The notes beneath the pieces were generated by a model that searched no databases, was not told the origin of the DNA, and saw nothing but the letters and a program-made list of their open reading frames with translations. Shown here one piece after another: positions 54,201 to 63,177 of a stretch of DNA of 64,000 bases. Each line of letters begins with the position of its first letter. Position 1 is the first letter of the stretch. Source of the stretch: Kineosporiaceae bacterium (GTDB taxonomy: Bacteria > Actinomycetota > Actinomycetes > Actinomycetales > Kineosporiaceae); assembly GCA_016713225.1 (NCBI GenBank), contig JADJPO010000002.1, positions 372,001-436,000 on the forward strand, written 5' to 3'. Position numbers and translations under genes: made by a program.

Positions 54201-57200
54201 ATGCCCGAACAGCCCGAGGTGGCCCCGCTCTCAGCCAACGATCACATCGCCGTCGTCGGGATGGCCTGTCGATTCCCGGGGGCCAACAACCCGCAGCAGT
54301 TCTGGCAGAACCTCGTCGACGGCGTCGAGTCGGTCACGTGGCTGACCGAGGACGACCTGACCGCCAGTGGCGTTCCCGCGCAGGAGTTCCGGCAGCCCCA
54401 CTACGTCAATGCCGCGTTCTGCATGGAGGACATGGAGTACTACGACGCCCGATTCTTCGGTGACACCCCGCGTGAGGCTCAGACCCGGGACCCGCAGATC
54501 CGCTGGTTCCTGGAGACGTGCTACGCCGCTGTCCAGGACAGTGGCTATGACCCGGCCCGCATCCAGGGACTGGTGGGCGTGGTCGGGGGTATGTCGAACA
54601 ACTTCTACGGCGAGCGATATGTGCGTCGGAACAAGGCTCTCGGCGATGCCGTCGGGAGTATGGCGATCGGTGTCGGGAGCCACCCGGACTATCTGGCCAC
54701 CGCGGTGTCCTACCGTCTGGGCTTCCAGGGCCCCAGCCTGACGGTGCAGAGCGCGTGCTCCACCTCGCTGCTGGCCGTCCACACGGCCTCGCAGTTGCTG
54801 CGCAGTGGTGAGTGTGACTATGCGGTCGCCGGTGGGGTGGAGATCGAGCTACCCGATCGTGTGGGGCACCTGTGGGTGGACGGCAGCATCTACACCCGCA
54901 CCGGTCACATCCGCCCGTTCGACGCGAAGGCCTCCGGGACCATCTTCGGCAGCGGAGTGGGGGTGGTGGCACTCAAGCGACTGGGCGATGCCCTGGCCGA
55001 CGGCGATCACGTGTACGCCGTCCTGCGGGGTTCGGCGGTCAACAACGACGGCGGGAACCGGGCCGGGTTCACCGCTCCCGGGGTGCTCGGGCAGGCTCAG
55101 TTGATCGTCGAGGCCCTGGCCACGGCGCAGGTCGGCGCGGACTCCATCGGGTTCGTCGAGGCACATGCCACCGGGACACTGGTGGGTGACCCGATCGAGG
55201 TGGCCGGCCTGACCAAGGCATTCCGTATCGCCGGGGCGACCGAGGCGAGCCTCTGCCCGATCGGTTCGGTGAAGGCCAACATCGGGCACCTCGGTCCGGC
55301 CTCCGGCATCGCCGGACTGATCAAGGTCTGCCTGGCCCTGGAGCATCAGGCGATCCCACCGAACATCAACTACGACACGCCCAATCCGAATCTCGACCTC
55401 GCGTCCAGCCCGTTCCACGTGGTGACGCAGCTCACCCCCTGGCCCCGGGGCGATCGGCCTCGGCGCGCCGGCGTCAGCTCCTTCGGCATCGGTGGCACCA
55501 ACGTCCACGTGGTCGTCGAGGAGGCTCCACCGCGCGCGCCGGCTCCGCCGACGCCGGTACCGGAGCGTCGGTGGCACGTGATCCCGCTCTCCGCTCGCAG
55601 TGAGCAAGCGGCCGCCACGGCGGCCCGGGAGCTCGGCGAAACCCTCGGCCGGCGAACGGACCTCGACCTTCGGGATGTGGCCTTCACCGCCCACGCGGGC
55701 CGGGCGGCCTTCGGCTTCCGCCGAGCGGTGGCCGCCGCCGACCTGTCCGAGGCTGCCGCCGCGTTGTCGGCTGGGGGATCGCGCCGGCAGCTGGCGGCCA
55801 AGGCCGTGGTGGGACGCCCGATCGCGATGGTCTTCCCCGGCCAGGGGACGCAGTTCCCCGGTATGGGGCGCGATCTGTACCGGACCGAGCCGGTCTTCCG
55901 GGAGGCCCTCGACGAGTGTGCCGCCCTGCTGCACGGGCAACTCGACATCGATCTGTCGAGCCTGCTCTTCCCGTCCCCCGAGCAGACCGAGGCGGCTGCA
56001 GACCGGTTGCGCCAGACGCGGTACTGCCAACCGGCACTGTTCGCCGTCGAGTACGCCCTGGCCCGGTTGCTGCACGAGGCCGGGGTCCGGCCGACCGTCA
56101 TGATCGGGCACTCGCTCGGGGAGTACGTGGCAGCGTGTCTGGCGGGGGTCCTGGGACTCCGCGATGCGTTGACCGTGGTGGCCGAACGCGGGCGGCTCAT
56201 GCAGCAGATGGCTCCTGGGGCGATGCTCGCCGTCGACCTGCCGGCCTACCTGCTGGGCTCGACCCTTCCCCCGGACGTCGCGGTGGCGGCGGTGAACAGC
56301 CCCCGGGCGAGTGTCGTGTCGGGCACCGTCGAGGCGATCGCGGCGCTCCGTGCGCGACTCGAGACGCAGGGCACCTCGTGCGCCGAACTGGCGACGTCCC
56401 ACGCCTTTCACTCGGCCTCGATGGATCCGTGCCTGGACGAGTTCGAGTCGGTGGTGCGGGGCGTGCGGCTGAGCCCACCCCGGATCCCGTTCGTGTCGAA
56501 CGTCACCGGGCGGCAGATCACCGACGAGGAGGCCGTCGACCCGCGGTACTGGCGTCGCCAACTGCGATCGACCGTCCACTTCGCGGACGGTGTCGCCACC
56601 CTGGCCGAGGACGAGACCACCCTGTTCGTCGAGGTCGGTCCGGGAGACGCGATGACCAGGCTGGTACGTCAGTGCCGAGAAGGTGCCGGCGTGGCGACCG
56701 TGACGACGATGCGGCACCGGCTGCAATCGCGCGGCGACGACGAGGTCTTCGCCGAGGCTCTCGGGGCGCTGTGGTGTCACGGCGTCGAGGTGGCCTGGCT
56801 GACTCGGACCGGGGCCGCCCGACGGGTCGCCCTGCCCACCTATCCCTTCGAACGGCAGCGATACTGGGCCGAGCCGGATCCGGTGACACGCCTCGACGCA
56901 GAGGTGGACGACGAGGTCGGTTGGCCGCTGCCGGCGCATCGGTGCACCTTTGCGCCCTATTGGCGTGACGAACCGTTGGCGACGCCGGCCGGCTCGGTCG
57001 ACGGCGCGCCGTTCCTGGTCTTCGACAGCGGGCATCCGATAGTTGCCGCGCTGATCCGGGAGTTACGGTCGGGCGGTGCCGACGTCACCGTCGTCCACCC
57101 TGGGAATGCCTTCTCCTGCAACGGTTCCGAGTTCACGATGCGTCCAGGATCCGCTGAGGACCTGGCCGCCGTGATCGACGACCTCCCGGCGCCACCGAGT

Positions 57201-59687
57201 GACATCGTCCACGCCTGGTGTCTGACCGAGACGGTCGAGGACCCGATCGATCCGGCCGCCCTCGACGAGGGCCTCGCGCGGTCGTTCTACAGCCTGTTGC
57301 ACCTGGGGCAGCAGTTGGCTCGGCGCCGCAGCGACAGCGCAACCCGACTGCACGTGGTGTCCACCAACCTTCAGGAGATCTCGGGAACCGAGCCCCTCGA
57401 GCCGGTGAAGGCCGCACTGCTCGGGCCGATGATGCTGGCTGCTCGGGAGATCCCGGATGTGACGGCGCGCAGTATCGACCTCGACCTGTCGGGTGGTCCC
57501 GCCCCGGAACAGGTGGCGCGGCAGCTCATCGGTGAACTCACGGTGGCCGACGAGCATGCCCAGGTGGGGTGGCGAGGGCGCAAACGCTGGCGGCTGGACT
57601 ATCGGATGGTGCCGCTGGACGAACCACCGGTGCCGGTGACACCTCAGGGCACCTACCTGGTGACCGGGGGGCTCGGCGCGATCGGCCTCACGGTGGCCGA
57701 GGAGCTGGCGAGCGCACCCAGCACCGTGGTGTTGATCGGCCGGACACCGGTACCGCCCCGTGAGGAGTGGCAGCGCCTGGTCGCCGACCCCGCCACCGAT
57801 CCCGGCCGACGCCGGAGCATCGATCGGCTGCTCGCCCTGGAGGGACAGGGGTGCACCGTCGAGACCTTCGCCTGCGACGTGGCCGACGAGGCCGCCCTGG
57901 CCGGGGTGGTCGAGGAGGTGCACCGCCGCCATGGTGCGATCCGCGGGGTGTTCCACTGTGCGGGGGTGGCGGGCGGCGCCATGATGGCCGTCCGCTCCGA
58001 CGAGGACGCCGCCGGGGTGCTCGCCCCCAAGGTCCACGGGACGATGGCGTTGTACCGACTGCTCGGCGACGAGGTGGACTTCATCGCCTTGTTCTCCTCG
58101 CTGACCGCGGCGACCGGCAGCTTCGGACAGGTGGACTACTGCGCTGCCAACAACGTGATGGACAGCTTCGCCCGTTGGGCCACGCACCACGGGCGATCGG
58201 TGATCTCCATCGGCTGGACCCAGTGGACGGATTCCGGCATGTCGGCCGATCGGGTCGACGCTGCGCCCCAGGCCTTTCGCCGGCTGCAGACCGGGGCTCG
58301 GTACGAGGACGTCGATCACCCGCTGCTCGATCGGCGCCTGGTGGCGCCCGGGGACGCGACGGTGTTCCTCACGGTTCTCGAGCCCGGCCGCCACTGGATC
58401 GCCTCGGAGCACCGGCTGCAGGGCAGGGACGTCGTGGTCGGCACCGGCCTGTTGGAGATGGTGGACGCCGCCTACCGTGAAACCGTCGGCGCCGTCCCCG
58501 AGATCCGGGACGTGGTGTTCATCGGCCCCATCGGGGTGACGGGGCCGACCGAGATCCAGGTGACGCTACGCCCCGACGGAACGGGCCACGAGGTCAGCGT
58601 GACCGCAGGCCCGGTCGACGGGCTCACGCGCACCGAGCGGCTGCGGTGCCGGGTCGTGGCTGCCGGGGCTGCCACCGCGCCGGTGCACGACCTCGAGGCG
58701 ATCAAGGCCCGGTGCACCCTGCTGGCGACCACAGCCGACCAGTTGCGGTCGACCGGGAGCCTGATCGATCACGGTGCCCACTGGACGGGTCTCATCAGGG
58801 CGACGTACGCCGGTGAGCGGGAGGAGCTGTCCTCCATCGAACTCGGCGAGGCGTACTGGCCCGAGTGCGGTCGCCATCACCTGCACCCGGCTCTGCTGGA
58901 CACCGCGGTCGCCGAGGCGAACTGCGCGCCGGAGCGACGGGAGAGCGGTGACAGCTACCTGCCGTTCAGCTACGGGAGACTGCGGTCGTACGAACCGATT
59001 CCGGCACGATTCTGGGTGCACATCCGTCACCTGGCCGAGCCCGGGGCGCAGATCGACCGGATGGCGATCAGGCTGATGCACGAGGACGGCCAGGCGATCG
59101 TCGACATCGACGAGTACGCCGAGCGGCGGGTGGACCCCACGGCCATCCGGGAGGCGGTCGATGCCCGCCCCAGGGATCCGGACAACGAGCCGGTGGCGCC
59201 GCCGACGACCGGGGACGCCCTGGACGACGTCAGCGTGACGCCACAGCTCGGTCGTGACGTCCTGCGCCGGATCCTGCACTGGCGGCCCGCCCCGCACCTG
59301 CTGGTCGTGCCGGAGGGGATCCATCGGAACCTGCGCCGGACCCAGTCGCTCACCATCGATGTGGTGCAGCGCGAACTGGACGACCTGCCGCTCACCGGCT
59401 CGGCCGAGCGTCTGGTCGACACCGAGTACGTGCCGCCGTCGACACCGTTGCAGCGCACCATCGCCTCACTGTGGGGGTCGGCGCTGGGGGTGCCGGAGGT
59501 CGGGATCCACGACGTGTTCTTCGAACTCGGGGGCAACTCCCTGGTGGCGGTGCAGCTCGCCTCTCGGATCCGCGAGACGCTCGACGTCGACCTCCCGATC
59601 GCCATCCTGTTCGACCACCCCACGGTGCACGAGCTGGCCGAGTTCATCGACGGCCGGTCGAACACCGCCGACACCGTGGCCCCCTGA
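54201..59687 (+). CDS. Type I polyketide synthase module D: KS-AT-KR-DH-ACP
   Basis: 1,828 residues, the same unusual order as module C. KS with C186 (SACSTS), VEAHATGT and ANIGHLGPA. AT with S638 in GHSLGEY and HAFH, predicting malonyl-CoA. KR complete (TGGLGAIG, SSLTAATGS, YCAAN). DH has H1404 but the proline of HxxxGxxxxP is Val (HRLQGRDVVV); the aspartate in HPALLDTA remains, so activity is uncertain. A post-KR-like segment (RRILHWRPAPHLLVVPEG) lies between DH and ACP (LGGNSLVAV). ATG 54201 has GAGAGG nine bases upstream. The stop overlaps the thioesterase start (TGATG). It heads the operon running to the exporter genes. Confidence 0.93.
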   Translation: MPEQPEVAPLSANDHIAVVGMACRFPGANNPQQFWQNLVDGVESVTWLTEDDLTASGVPAQEFRQPHYVNAAFCMEDMEYYDARFFGDTPREAQTRDPQIRWFLETCYAAVQDSGYDPARIQGLVGVVGGMSNNFYGERYVRRNKALGDAVGSMAIGVGSHPDYLATAVSYRLGFQGPSLTVQSACSTSLLAVHTASQLLRSGECDYAVAGGVEIELPDRVGHLWVDGSIYTRTGHIRPFDAKASGTIFGSGVGVVALKRLGDALADGDHVYAVLRGSAVNNDGGNRAGFTAPGVLGQAQLIVEALATAQVGADSIGFVEAHATGTLVGDPIEVAGLTKAFRIAGATEASLCPIGSVKANIGHLGPASGIAGLIKVCLALEHQAIPPNINYDTPNPNLDLASSPFHVVTQLTPWPRGDRPRRAGVSSFGIGGTNVHVVVEEAPPRAPAPPTPVPERRWHVIPLSARSEQAAATAARELGETLGRRTDLDLRDVAFTAHAGRAAFGFRRAVAAADLSEAAAALSAGGSRRQLAAKAVVGRPIAMVFPGQGTQFPGMGRDLYRTEPVFREALDECAALLHGQLDIDLSSLLFPSPEQTEAAADRLRQTRYCQPALFAVEYALARLLHEAGVRPTVMIGHSLGEYVAACLAGVLGLRDALTVVAERGRLMQQMAPGAMLAVDLPAYLLGSTLPPDVAVAAVNSPRASVVSGTVEAIAALRARLETQGTSCAELATSHAFHSASMDPCLDEFESVVRGVRLSPPRIPFVSNVTGRQITDEEAVDPRYWRRQLRSTVHFADGVATLAEDETTLFVEVGPGDAMTRLVRQCREGAGVATVTTMRHRLQSRGDDEVFAEALGALWCHGVEVAWLTRTGAARRVALPTYPFERQRYWAEPDPVTRLDAEVDDEVGWPLPAHRCTFAPYWRDEPLATPAGSVDGAPFLVFDSGHPIVAALIRELRSGGADVTVVHPGNAFSCNGSEFTMRPGSAEDLAAVIDDLPAPPSDIVHAWCLTETVEDPIDPAALDEGLARSFYSLLHLGQQLARRRSDSATRLHVVSTNLQEISGTEPLEPVKAALLGPMMLAAREIPDVTARSIDLDLSGGPAPEQVARQLIGELTVADEHAQVGWRGRKRWRLDYRMVPLDEPPVPVTPQGTYLVTGGLGAIGLTVAEELASAPSTVVLIGRTPVPPREEWQRLVADPATDPGRRRSIDRLLALEGQGCTVETFACDVADEAALAGVVEEVHRRHGAIRGVFHCAGVAGGAMMAVRSDEDAAGVLAPKVHGTMALYRLLGDEVDFIALFSSLTAATGSFGQVDYCAANNVMDSFARWATHHGRSVISIGWTQWTDSGMSADRVDAAPQAFRRLQTGARYEDVDHPLLDRRLVAPGDATVFLTVLEPGRHWIASEHRLQGRDVVVGTGLLEMVDAAYRETVGAVPEIRDVVFIGPIGVTGPTEIQVTLRPDGTGHEVSVTAGPVDGLTRTERLRCRVVAAGAATAPVHDLEAIKARCTLLATTADQLRSTGSLIDHGAHWTGLIRATYAGEREELSSIELGEAYWPECGRHHLHPALLDTAVAEANCAPERRESGDSYLPFSYGRLRSYEPIPARFWVHIRHLAEPGAQIDRMAIRLMHEDGQAIVDIDEYAERRVDPTAIREAVDARPRDPDNEPVAPPTTGDALDDVSVTPQLGRDVLRRILHWRPAPHLLVVPEGIHRNLRRTQSLTIDVVQRELDDLPLTGSAERLVDTEYVPPSTPLQRTIASLWGSALGVPEVGIHDVFFELGGNSLVAVQLASRIRETLDVDLPIAILFDHPTVHELAEFIDGRSNTADTVAP

Positions 59688-60451
59688 TGGGCACAGCCGC
59701 CGAGACGGCCCGGCTGGAGCCGTGGGTGCAGTACACCCGCCCCACTCCGGGGGCCGAGACCGTGCTGGTCTGCTTTCCCTACGCCGGCGGGGCCGCATCG
59801 GCCTATCGAGAATGGGTTCCGCAGCTGGCGGTGCACGGTGTCGAGGTGTGGCCGGTGCAACTGACCGGTCGTGAGGGACGTTTCCGCGAAGCGCCGACCA
59901 CCGATCTGTCGGTCGTCGCCGAGCAGGTCATGGCCCTGCTCGACCAGCACCTCGACGGACGCTCGTACGCCGTCTTCGGGCACAGCGCCGGGGCCTACAT
60001 GGCCTACCTGCTGGCCTCCCTCGGGAGCCGGCTCTCACGGCGTGTGCCGCTGCACGTGTTCGTCAGCGCCTCGCGTCCCCCCAGCCGTCCCGACCCGGAT
60101 TTCCCCATTCATCACCTGCCGCGGGAACCCTTCCTGGCCAAGATGTTCGGCTACGGTCGGATGCCGGTCGAGGTGCTGGACCATCCCGACCTGGCGGAGC
60201 TCGTGATCGCGACGGCCCGAGCCGACCTTCAGCTGGTCGAGACCTTTCCCTGGGCATCCGTACCGGAGCTCGACTGCCCGGTCACGGCTCTCGTCGGCAG
60301 CGCCGATGCGAGCGTTCCCGTGGCGACCCAGGAGGAGTGGAGCCGGATCACCCGCGGCCCGTTCGCCTCGGTCGTGATCCCGGGAGGCCACTTTCCCTCG
60401 GCCACGGCCCAGGGGATGATCCTCGAGGTGATCCGCCGTGCTCTCTGCTAG
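59687..60451 (+). CDS. Type II (editing) thioesterase
   Basis: 254-residue alpha/beta hydrolase. Catalytic S100 in GHSAG; GGHF near the C-terminus supplies the histidine, and the aspartate is likely in GSADASVP. CFPYAGGAAS and PVQLTGREGRF are typical for stand-alone thioesterases of PKS/NRPS clusters, which clear misprimed or stalled acyl groups from carrier domains. It is translationally coupled to PKS D by a one-base overlap. It could also take part in product release because no integrated thioesterase is seen, but type II enzymes do not usually do this. Confidence 0.93.
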   Translation: MGTAAETARLEPWVQYTRPTPGAETVLVCFPYAGGAASAYREWVPQLAVHGVEVWPVQLTGREGRFREAPTTDLSVVAEQVMALLDQHLDGRSYAVFGHSAGAYMAYLLASLGSRLSRRVPLHVFVSASRPPSRPDPDFPIHHLPREPFLAKMFGYGRMPVEVLDHPDLAELVIATARADLQLVETFPWASVPELDCPVTALVGSADASVPVATQEEWSRITRGPFASVVIPGGHFPSATAQGMILEVIRRALC

Positions 60452-61493
60452 CACCCATCTGCAGGCGTCGATCGGGGACGCCGGCGCGCAGCCGGCCATC
60501 GAACTCATCGACGTCACCAAGGTGTACCCCCGCCGCCGGGGGACTCACGGGCCGGTGCTCCCGTCCGTCGACCGCCTGAACCTCACCATCGGCGCGGGCC
60601 AGGTCTACGCCTTGCTGGGCCCGAACGGTGCCGGCAAGTCGACCACGGTGCGGATGATCGCCACGCTGCTCGAGCCCACCTCCGGTCAGGTGAGGGTGTG
60701 CGGCCTGGACTCCGCAACCCACCGCCGAGAGACCCGGGCACTGCTCGGCGTGGCCCTCGGCGGCGAGCGCAGCGTGTACTGGAAGCTCACCGCCCGGCAG
60801 AACCTCGAGTACTTCGCCGCGCTCCACGGCCAATCCCGTCGGCGAGCCCGCGGCCGGATCGAGCAGGTACTCGAACTGTTGGACATCGCGGACCGGGCCG
60901 ATGAGCACATCGAGACCTGGTCGACGGGGCTGCGGCAGCGATTGGTCCTGGCCCGAGCCCTGCTCAACCGGCCACGGGTCCTGCTGCTCGACGAGCCGTC
61001 CAGCGGCCTCGATCCCCGTGCGGCACAGGGCATGCAGGAGCACATCCTGCGATTCCGCGAAGCGGGCCACACGATCCTGCTGACCACGCACGACATGGCC
61101 GAGGCCGACATGCTGGCCACCCGGGTCGGCATCATCGACTCCGGACGGCTGGCCGGCGAGGGGACGCCGGCAGAGCTGAAGCGCGCGGTCGGGGCCAGCC
61201 GGGTGGTGCACGCGCACGTGCGGGTGGAGTCGCCCGGTCAGTTGGAGCGAGCGCTGCGCGATCTGGGTGAGACGGCGAGGACGACGGTGGACGGCGTGGT
61301 CACCGAAGCCGGCGGCACCGTCGTCCTCACGCTGATGGGCTCGGGCGGCGACGAACTGGTGCCGCGACTGATCGGCGTGGCGCAGCGGCACCAGGTGGAC
61401 GTGCTGCGGGTGGAGAACGAGTCGGTCAGCCTCAAGGACGTCTTCCTCACCCTCACCGGGAGGAGGCTGAACGTCGATGCCGACACCCCGTGA
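60438..61493 (+). CDS. ABC transporter ATP-binding protein, cluster exporter
   Basis: 351 residues. Walker A GPNGAGKST, Walker B LLLDEPSSGLDP and switch histidine in LLTTHDMAEAD are intact. The signature motif is WSTGLRQRL, a deviation from LSGGQ that is common in DrrA-like exporters. The C-terminal part ends SLKDVFLTLTGR, as in drug-export ATPases. GTG 60438 overlaps the thioesterase gene by 14 bp, and the end overlaps the first permease by 17 bp. Probably exports the product or provides self-resistance. Confidence 0.93.
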   Translation: MLSASTHLQASIGDAGAQPAIELIDVTKVYPRRRGTHGPVLPSVDRLNLTIGAGQVYALLGPNGAGKSTTVRMIATLLEPTSGQVRVCGLDSATHRRETRALLGVALGGERSVYWKLTARQNLEYFAALHGQSRRRARGRIEQVLELLDIADRADEHIETWSTGLRQRLVLARALLNRPRVLLLDEPSSGLDPRAAQGMQEHILRFREAGHTILLTTHDMAEADMLATRVGIIDSGRLAGEGTPAELKRAVGASRVVHAHVRVESPGQLERALRDLGETARTTVDGVVTEAGGTVVLTLMGSGGDELVPRLIGVAQRHQVDVLRVENESVSLKDVFLTLTGRRLNVDADTP

Positions 61494-62313
61494 GGCCGTG
61501 GCCCTGTTCGCCACGGTGCGCAAGGAATCCCTGGTGATGCTGCGGTACTGGCCCAACACCGTGATGCTCCTGTTGGAGACGATCCTGATGCCCCTGGCCT
61601 ATTGGGCCCAGGCCCAGGGCTTCGAGGGTAATGATCCGGCGGCCACCGAGGCGTTTGCACAGCGCTCGGGCACCGACAGTCTCGCGGGGTTCATCTACCT
61701 CGGCTGGGCGGTCTTCATGTGGGTGACCACGATGATCTGGGGGCCGGGAGCGGCCCTGCGGGCCGAACGGATGCAAGGGTCACTCGAGAGCCTGTTCCTC
61801 ACGCCCGTCTCACGTTTCACGTTGCTCTACGGCCCGAGTCTGGCGTATCTGATCCCGACGGCTCTCGAGTTCGCGGCCGTGGGACTCATGCTGCGCCTGG
61901 TGTTCGGCGTCCCCCTGGGGCTGTCGGAGCTGCTCAGCGGTATCGCCATCATGGTGGCCTCGATGCCGGTCCTGTTCGCCTTGGGGGGATTGGTGAACGT
62001 CCTCGTCATGTGGGTGCGCGACTCCGCCGGGTTCAACGGTGTGCTGCGTGGGTTGATCGGGCTGCTGTGCGGCATCACCTATCCCGTTGCCGTCCTGCCG
62101 GGTTGGTTGCACCCGGTGAGTCATGCCCTGCCCGTCACGGTGATCCTGGACACGCTGCGGGGGGCGATGCTCGGCCTGATGGACGCCGGATCGGTGTGGT
62201 CCCGTTCGCTGCTCCTGCTGGGAACCGGGCTCGGGTTCGGTGTGCTGGCGCTGATCATGCTGGATGTCGCGCTGCGCGCGGTGCGGCGCAGCGGTCGGCT
62301 GGGGCAGTTTTGA
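61477..62313 (+). CDS. ABC-2 type transporter permease 1
   Basis: 278 residues with about six membrane helices. RAERMQGSLESLFLTPVSR is the coupling-helix region of ABC-2 exporters (EGT-like). It forms a heteromeric channel with permease 2. Its start lies inside the end of the ATPase gene and its stop overlaps the next start (TTGA). Confidence 0.9.
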   Translation: MPTPREAVALFATVRKESLVMLRYWPNTVMLLLETILMPLAYWAQAQGFEGNDPAATEAFAQRSGTDSLAGFIYLGWAVFMWVTTMIWGPGAALRAERMQGSLESLFLTPVSRFTLLYGPSLAYLIPTALEFAAVGLMLRLVFGVPLGLSELLSGIAIMVASMPVLFALGGLVNVLVMWVRDSAGFNGVLRGLIGLLCGITYPVAVLPGWLHPVSHALPVTVILDTLRGAMLGLMDAGSVWSRSLLLLGTGLGFGVLALIMLDVALRAVRRSGRLGQF

Positions 62314-63131
62314 TCCGGCAGTGGGCTGCCGTCGTCCGTCGGGAATGGCAGGTCCAGCGGCGCTATCCGGTGAGCATGGTGAACACCGTGCTGCTCACCC
62401 CGCTGTATCAACTCGCCCTGCCCACCCTGCTGCTCGGGAGCGCGTTCGTCGTCGGGAACCAGTCCTTCGGCCTGGAGCGGGAGACCGGGACCGGCGATCT
62501 CGGCGGCTGGATCGGCACCGGGGTGCTCGCGGCGGCGCTCACGGTGGGAGCGGTGACCAGTGTGTACAACACCCTGGACGCCGACCGGGTCACCGGCGTG
62601 ATGGAACACTCCTGGAGCACTCCTGCCCCGCGGCACGTCTACGTGGTCGGCGCCGTGTTGACCGGGACCATGTTCGGCGGCGCGGCGGGCATCGTGCTCA
62701 TCGCCATCGCGATCGCCGCGTTGAACGCCACCTTCGCGCCGCTCGGCGTCCTGCTCTGTCTTCCGGCCGTGGTGGCGCTGGTGATCGGCAACTGCGGTTT
62801 CGGCTACCTGGTTGCCGCGGCCCTGCTGTCCCTGCGCCAGGCCGACATCCTGGTCGAGGTGACCACGATGTTCTTCGTCGTGTTCTCGGGGGTGATGTTC
62901 CCGCTCACCCTCTTGCCGGACGCCGCCCGCTGGCCGACCTACCTGGTGCCCGGCACCTGGGCACTGGACCTGATCCGCCACCTCACGCTCGACGCACGAC
63001 CCCTGGCACCGCTGCTGGTCGAGGTGGTGGCCGCGGCGGTCACCTCGACCGCCTGGCTGGCGCTGGGACTGGTCGCCTTCCGCGCCGCGGAGCGGCATCA
63101 GCAGGTCAACGGAACACTCAGCCAGTTCTGA
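62310..63131 (+). CDS. ABC-2 type transporter permease 2
   Basis: About 273 residues with six membrane helices (first at SMVNTVLLTPLYQLALPTL). DRVTGVMEHSWSTPAPRH is the equivalent coupling region. Start TTG 62310 overlaps the permease 1 stop by four bases, as with other TTGA/GTGA junctions here; no ATG lies before the first conserved residues (RQWAAVVRREW). Second half of the exporter channel. Confidence 0.88.
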   Translation: MIRQWAAVVRREWQVQRRYPVSMVNTVLLTPLYQLALPTLLLGSAFVVGNQSFGLERETGTGDLGGWIGTGVLAAALTVGAVTSVYNTLDADRVTGVMEHSWSTPAPRHVYVVGAVLTGTMFGGAAGIVLIAIAIAALNATFAPLGVLLCLPAVVALVIGNCGFGYLVAAALLSLRQADILVEVTTMFFVVFSGVMFPLTLLPDAARWPTYLVPGTWALDLIRHLTLDARPLAPLLVEVVAAAVTSTAWLALGLVAFRAAERHQQVNGTLSQF

Positions 63132-63177
63132 CCGGGGAACCGCCCCGCGGTCGACGACAACGAGAGGACGAGCCGAG

